A stretch of 64,000 nucleotides of DNA from JBHJGP01 sp050331695 (lineage in GTDB: Bacteria; Pseudomonadota; Alphaproteobacteria; Geminicoccales; Geminicoccaceae): NCBI GenBank assembly GCA_050331695.1, contig JBHJGP010000003.1, positions 186,001 through 250,000 of the forward strand. The letters are read 5' to 3'. Positions 60,812 through 64,000 of this stretch are shown piece by piece (positions within the stretch are counted from its first letter, which is position 1; each line of letters begins with the position of its first letter). The notes beneath the pieces are model-generated. The model saw only the letters and a list, made by a program, of their open reading frames with translations. It did not search any database and had not been told where the DNA came from. The position numbers were made by a program, and so were the translations under genes.

Positions 60812-62800
60812 GTGCGATGGCTTTTTCGATGGTTGCGTCGGCTCGTGGTCGGCGGCGCGCTCGCCCTGCTGATCGGGTGGGTCGCGCTGTTCTACATCTT
60901 CGCGCCCGAACTCCCCGACACCGACGAGCTGTTCCGGGCGACGCCTAATCCCGGCATCACCTATCTCGATCGCTATGGATCCCTGATTGCCAGGCGTGGC
61001 GGTTATCAGAGCCGTCTGGTGCGCCTCGACGAGTTGCCGGATCACCTTCCGCGGGCGGTTCTGGCCACCGAAGATCGCCGGTTCTACCAGCATTTCGGCA
61101 TGGACCTGATCGGCTTCATGCGGGCGCTGGCGAGCAACCTGCGCGCGGGACGGGTGGTGCAGGGCGGCAGCACCATCACCCAGCAGCTCGCAAAGAACCT
61201 CTATCTCTCGAGCGAGAGAAGGCTGACCCGAAAAATCCGCGAGCTGATCCTGGCGATCTGGCTCGAGACCCGCTTGAGCAAGGACGACATCCTGACGCTC
61301 TACCTAAATCGGGTTTATCTCGGCAGCGGCACCTACGGCGTCGAAGCGGCGTCGCGAAAATATTTCGGCAAGTCGGCGCGGGATCTGACGCTCGCGCAAT
61401 CGGCGCTCATCGCGGGACTTCTGAAGGCGCCGTCTCGTTTCGCGCCCACCAACAATCTGGCGGCGGCTCAGGAGCGTGCAGGCGTGGTGCTGAGCTCCAT
61501 GGTTTCGGCCGGCCTGCTCGGCGAGCAACAAGCGGCGGCCGCCAAAGCGGCGCCGGCAAAGCCCGTCCGTGAGAGCCAGCTCGGCAGTTCCAACTATTTT
61601 CTCGACTGGCTCGAAAACGGTCTGCCGGAAACGGTTCGGGACACCACCAGCAATCTCACCCTCAGGACGACGTTCGATCCGAGTGTGCAAGCGGCGGCGG
61701 CCAAGGCCCTGGCGCGGGTTTTTCGCGATAATCGGGCGAAGCAGCGGGGGCTGGAAGCGGCGATCGTCGCGATCGATCAAGGCGGTGCGGTGCGCGCCCT
61801 GATCGGCGGCAGCAACTACGCCCGGACGCCGTTCAACCGCGCTTTTCAAGCTCGGCGGCAACCGGGCTCGGCGTTCAAGCCATTCGTCTATCTGGCGGCT
61901 CTACAGGATGGCTATCAGCCGGGCACGCGGGTCCGAGACGAACCGGTCACCATCGATGGCTGGAGCCCACGCAACTATGACGGCCGGTATCGCGGCCAGA
62001 TAACGCTTCAGGAATCCTTCGCACACTCGGTCAATTCTGTCGCCGTCCGGCTCTATGACGCGGTCGGCAGGCGTAAGGTGGTCAGCACCGCCAAGCTGAT
62101 GGGCGTGGAAAGCGATCTCAGCCGCCACCCGTCGCTCGCGCTCGGCACCTCCGAGGTGAGCCTCACGGAACTGGTGACGGCTTACGTGCCCTTCGCCAAT
62201 GGTGGCGGCGGCGTCGCCCGCCACGGCTTGATCTCGGCGACTGGCGACGCAGGCGCGGTTGTCTGGCGGGCCAATCTGCCCGTCCCCCAACAATTCCTTA
62301 GCGACCGGACGGTGGGCATGATGGACCGGCTGTTTCGCTCCGTGGTCGAGGAAGGAACGGGCAGGCGAGCCAGTCCCGGCGATCGCGTCGTCGGCGGCAA
62401 GACGGGGACCACCCAGGATGCGCGCGACGGCTGGTTCATCGGCTACAGCGGTGAGCTTGTCCTAGGTGTCTGGGTTGGACGTGACGATGCGCGGCCCGTG
62501 GCGGGTCTCACTGGCAGTGGACTGCCGGCGCAGATCTTCAAGGAAACCCTCCAGGCACTGCCGAGGCCGCCGGCCCACGTGCCGATGCCACGGCGCAGAC
62601 CGGGGGATGGCGAAGAGGTGGCCGACGGCTGGGTCGACCGTCAGGTCGAGACCGTTCTCGACGCGGGCCGGGACGCCGCCGCCGGTGCCGCCGGCGAAAT
62701 CGGCGTCGCTCTCGGCACGATGCTCGATTGGTTCGTCGAGAAGCTCGAGGAGGGGGCTGCGAGAAAGCGCGAAGAGGGCCCCCGGGACAATCGTGACTGA
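60812..62800 (+). CDS. Class A penicillin-binding protein (PBP1-type transglycosylase/transpeptidase)
   Basis: This 662-residue bifunctional murein synthase has one N-terminal membrane anchor (about 11-31). The glycosyltransferase domain has the catalytic Glu87 in ATEDRRFYQHFG, QGGSTITQQLAKNL and LNRVYLGSGTYGVEAA. The transpeptidase domain has the SxxK motif S353-A-F-K, the SVN motif in SFAHSVNSVAV, and the KTGTT motif (near residue 530). The start is GTG 60812. The length and lack of a large insert resemble the shorter PBP1a/PbpF-like proteins. Confidence 0.93.
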   Translation: MRWLFRWLRRLVVGGALALLIGWVALFYIFAPELPDTDELFRATPNPGITYLDRYGSLIARRGGYQSRLVRLDELPDHLPRAVLATEDRRFYQHFGMDLIGFMRALASNLRAGRVVQGGSTITQQLAKNLYLSSERRLTRKIRELILAIWLETRLSKDDILTLYLNRVYLGSGTYGVEAASRKYFGKSARDLTLAQSALIAGLLKAPSRFAPTNNLAAAQERAGVVLSSMVSAGLLGEQQAAAAKAAPAKPVRESQLGSSNYFLDWLENGLPETVRDTTSNLTLRTTFDPSVQAAAAKALARVFRDNRAKQRGLEAAIVAIDQGGAVRALIGGSNYARTPFNRAFQARRQPGSAFKPFVYLAALQDGYQPGTRVRDEPVTIDGWSPRNYDGRYRGQITLQESFAHSVNSVAVRLYDAVGRRKVVSTAKLMGVESDLSRHPSLALGTSEVSLTELVTAYVPFANGGGGVARHGLISATGDAGAVVWRANLPVPQQFLSDRTVGMMDRLFRSVVEEGTGRRASPGDRVVGGKTGTTQDARDGWFIGYSGELVLGVWVGRDDARPVAGLTGSGLPAQIFKETLQALPRPPAHVPMPRRRPGDGEEVADGWVDRQVETVLDAGRDAAAGAAGEIGVALGTMLDWFVEKLEEGAARKREEGPRDNRD

Positions 62801-62813
62801 GCTCTAGATAACA

Positions 62814-63077
62814 CTAGCCGCGTTTGTTGCCGCCGGCTCGGGTCGCCCGCAGGAGATGCAGAATGAGCCAGAGCGGGACGACGACCACGGCTCCTAAAAG
62901 TACATAGGAAACTGCATTTCCGGCCGAGCCGCTCACGCGCTGCACGATCTGCTCGGCGCCTTCTTTGGCCATGGTCAGCAGATCAAGCGGCGTGATGTTG
63001 AGAAAACTCAGCGCCAACCCGACAATCAAGGACCAGACGATCAGCCAAATGACGGTTGAAAGGGTAACCTTCGGCAT
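62814..63077 (-). CDS. Small two-helix membrane protein
   Basis: This 87-residue protein has an N-terminal hydrophobic helix (LSTVIWLIVWSLIVGLALSFL) and a second helix (AVSYVLLGAVVVVPLWLILHLL), separated by a short polar region, with a basic C-terminus (RATRAGGNKRG). It resembles the DUF6460-type small integral-membrane proteins of alphaproteobacteria. I am not sure of the family. It is convergent with the penicillin-binding protein, 13 nt apart. Confidence 0.65.
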   Translation of the reverse strand: MPKVTLSTVIWLIVWSLIVGLALSFLNITPLDLLTMAKEGAEQIVQRVSGSAGNAVSYVLLGAVVVVPLWLILHLLRATRAGGNKRG

Positions 63078-63222
63078 GGCTCGCGATATCTCCGCCTAGC
63101 CCGACGCACTTCCTGGGAAAAGCCGAGGTTTTGGACCGCCCAGGCAATAGCGTTTCTAGCTCAAGGCGGCTGCGATGTCTCCCGCATCGGAACGGGAACT
63201 TTCCTAATCCGTTCATGATGCG

Positions 63223-63230
63223 TTAACCAT
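63223..63230 (+). promoter_or_regulatory. TTAACCAT motif, CtrA-type half site
   Basis: The exact octamer TTAACCAT resembles the shorter CtrA/CcrM-associated motif reported in alphaproteobacteria. It lies about 54 nt before the last gene's ATG. A single short match has weak support. Confidence 0.25.
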
Positions 63231-63283
63231 AGCGTTATCATTGTATATCCTATTCGCGCGATGAATGTGTTCGAGGCGCAAGA

Positions 63284-64000
63284 ATGCCTGTGATGTTCTG
63301 GATCTCCCTGGCCGCCGGTTATCTGGTCGGAGTATCCGCCTGCCTCGCGTTTTTACCGCCGGACATCGTGGCGGCGCTATTGATGCCTGTGGCGTTGACG
63401 GCGTTTTTGGTCGCCGGCGCCGCGGCGGTCGTGTTGATGCTCGCCAATCTCAGCGACGAACCGGAACCGCCAGCTCTCGATCTGGCCAAGCTCAGTCGTC
63501 AAACCGAGCCCGCGCTCGAAACCGCTGGTCACGGCGTCTCGTTCCTCGCACCGGCAGAAACGTCCGAGGATGCGGCCGTTCTGGAACTGGGCCTGACGCG
63601 GGCGCTGCCCGACACCAGTGCCAAAACCGTCGACCAAAGCGAGACAACTGCTCTCCGGGTGGCGGCGGACGTGGACGACGAGATCGATATCTCGTCGCTC
63701 GATACCAAGCGGGACGCGTTGACCGGCAAGTCGCCGGGCGTGAAGACGCAAATGGCGATTGCCGAGGCGATCCTGGCGGCCAGCGGCGAGGAGCGGATCT
63801 CTGCCCGGCAGGTGGCGAAGAAGACGTTGGGATCCAACGATCGGGCCCGCCAGTCGCTTCGGGCTTATGGCGGCCGGGCGGTGCCGATCGAGACCCCGGA
63901 CGATGGCCTCGCGTCCCGGCGCCCCGACGAACCGCGAGCTGCGCGCTCCGCTGCGGCTCAATCGGTGGCAAACGACCCGCGGCCCGATCCAAGCGATGTC
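63284..64000 (+). CDS. Membrane-anchored hypothetical protein (C-terminus beyond window)
   Basis: This frame is open from ATG 63284 to the window end (239 codons), with GAGG upstream at good spacing. The N-terminal portion has two hydrophobic segments (about 4-30 and 34-53, MFWISLAAGYLVGVSACLAF). A Glu/Ala-rich acidic region follows, then a more basic part with VGAKKTLGSNDRARQSLRAYG-like content (VAKKTLGSNDRARQSLRAYG). It reads as a signal-anchor protein with a cytoplasmic or disordered tail. The family is not recognised. Confidence 0.6.
   Translation, partial: MPVMFWISLAAGYLVGVSACLAFLPPDIVAALLMPVALTAFLVAGAAAVVLMLANLSDEPEPPALDLAKLSRQTEPALETAGHGVSFLAPAETSEDAAVLELGLTRALPDTSAKTVDQSETTALRVAADVDDEIDISSLDTKRDALTGKSPGVKTQMAIAEAILAASGEERISARQVAKKTLGSNDRARQSLRAYGGRAVPIETPDDGLASRRPDEPRAARSAAAQSVANDPRPDPSDV

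Noticed and set aside
1..64000. CRISPR arrays, insertion sequences, prophage genes, rRNA operons
   Set aside because: No direct-repeat arrays, transposases, integrases, terminal inverted repeats or rRNA sequences were seen; only one tRNA gene was found.

Overview
The window is high-GC DNA from a free-living, flagellated alphaproteobacterium. The evidence is the flagellar order flgB-flgC-fliE-fliQ-fliR-flhB, a rhizobial-type asparaginase, a LapG-type protease, carbon-monoxide-dehydrogenase-type (cox) maturation genes, CtrA-like boxes, and frequent GTG/TTG starts. I would not go below class with confidence; a Rhodospirillales-like lineage is a guess. I see no rRNA, insertion sequence, CRISPR array or phage genes. 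Coding density is very high, with many 1-4 nt gene overlaps.

Layout. 1-7.1 kb: a truncated helix-turn-helix gene, a soluble hybrid histidine kinase, a ribosome-hibernation factor, and a four-gene archaic chaperone-usher pilus operon. 7.2-18 kb: tRNA-Leu(CAA), ppk-ppx polyphosphate genes, a SixA-like phosphatase, a reductase that closely resembles YihU, an asparaginase coupled to uvrA, a DUF3108 protein, ssb, and a persulfide-dioxygenase-like metallohydrolase. 19-28 kb (signalling and motility): a LapG-like protease followed by a membrane sensor with a degenerate HD-GYP domain, the flagellar basal-body/export operon, and a divergent csrA-purE-purK-GGDEF operon. 28-36 kb: small conserved proteins, a gamma-glutamyltransferase-family enzyme, a LysR regulator, a PhoD phosphatase, dusA, and a triheme membrane cytochrome c. 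36-41 kb: a class III nucleotide cyclase/ATPase/TPR protein followed by an atypical patatin. 41-45 kb: a dihydrolipoamide-dehydrogenase-like gene broken by an in-frame TAG, then xylA and a divergent transaldolase. 45-50.6 kb: a seven-gene coupled operon, coxD-coxE-xdhC(N)-xdhC(C)-MPT-binding/MocA fusion-NifU-like-msrB, with no structural hydroxylase genes in view. 50.8-60.5 kb: a VanZ-like membrane protein, then amidase, an M20 peptidase (also broken by an in-frame TAG), a P1-family Ntn hydrolase, and a complete dipeptide-type ABC transporter. 60.8-64 kb: a class A penicillin-binding protein and two membrane proteins, the last cut by the window end.

Most notable: (i) the cyclase-ATPase-TPR plus patatin pair, which has the shape of a nucleotide-second-messenger/phospholipase-effector module and whose patatin carries Cys and Glu where the family has Ser and Asp; (ii) the LapG-like protease paired with an HD-GYP sensor that has lost its HD dyad; (iii) two conserved enzymes interrupted by single amber codons in the same CTAGG context; (iv) the Mo-hydroxylase maturation operon that ends in a NifU-like scaffold and MsrB.
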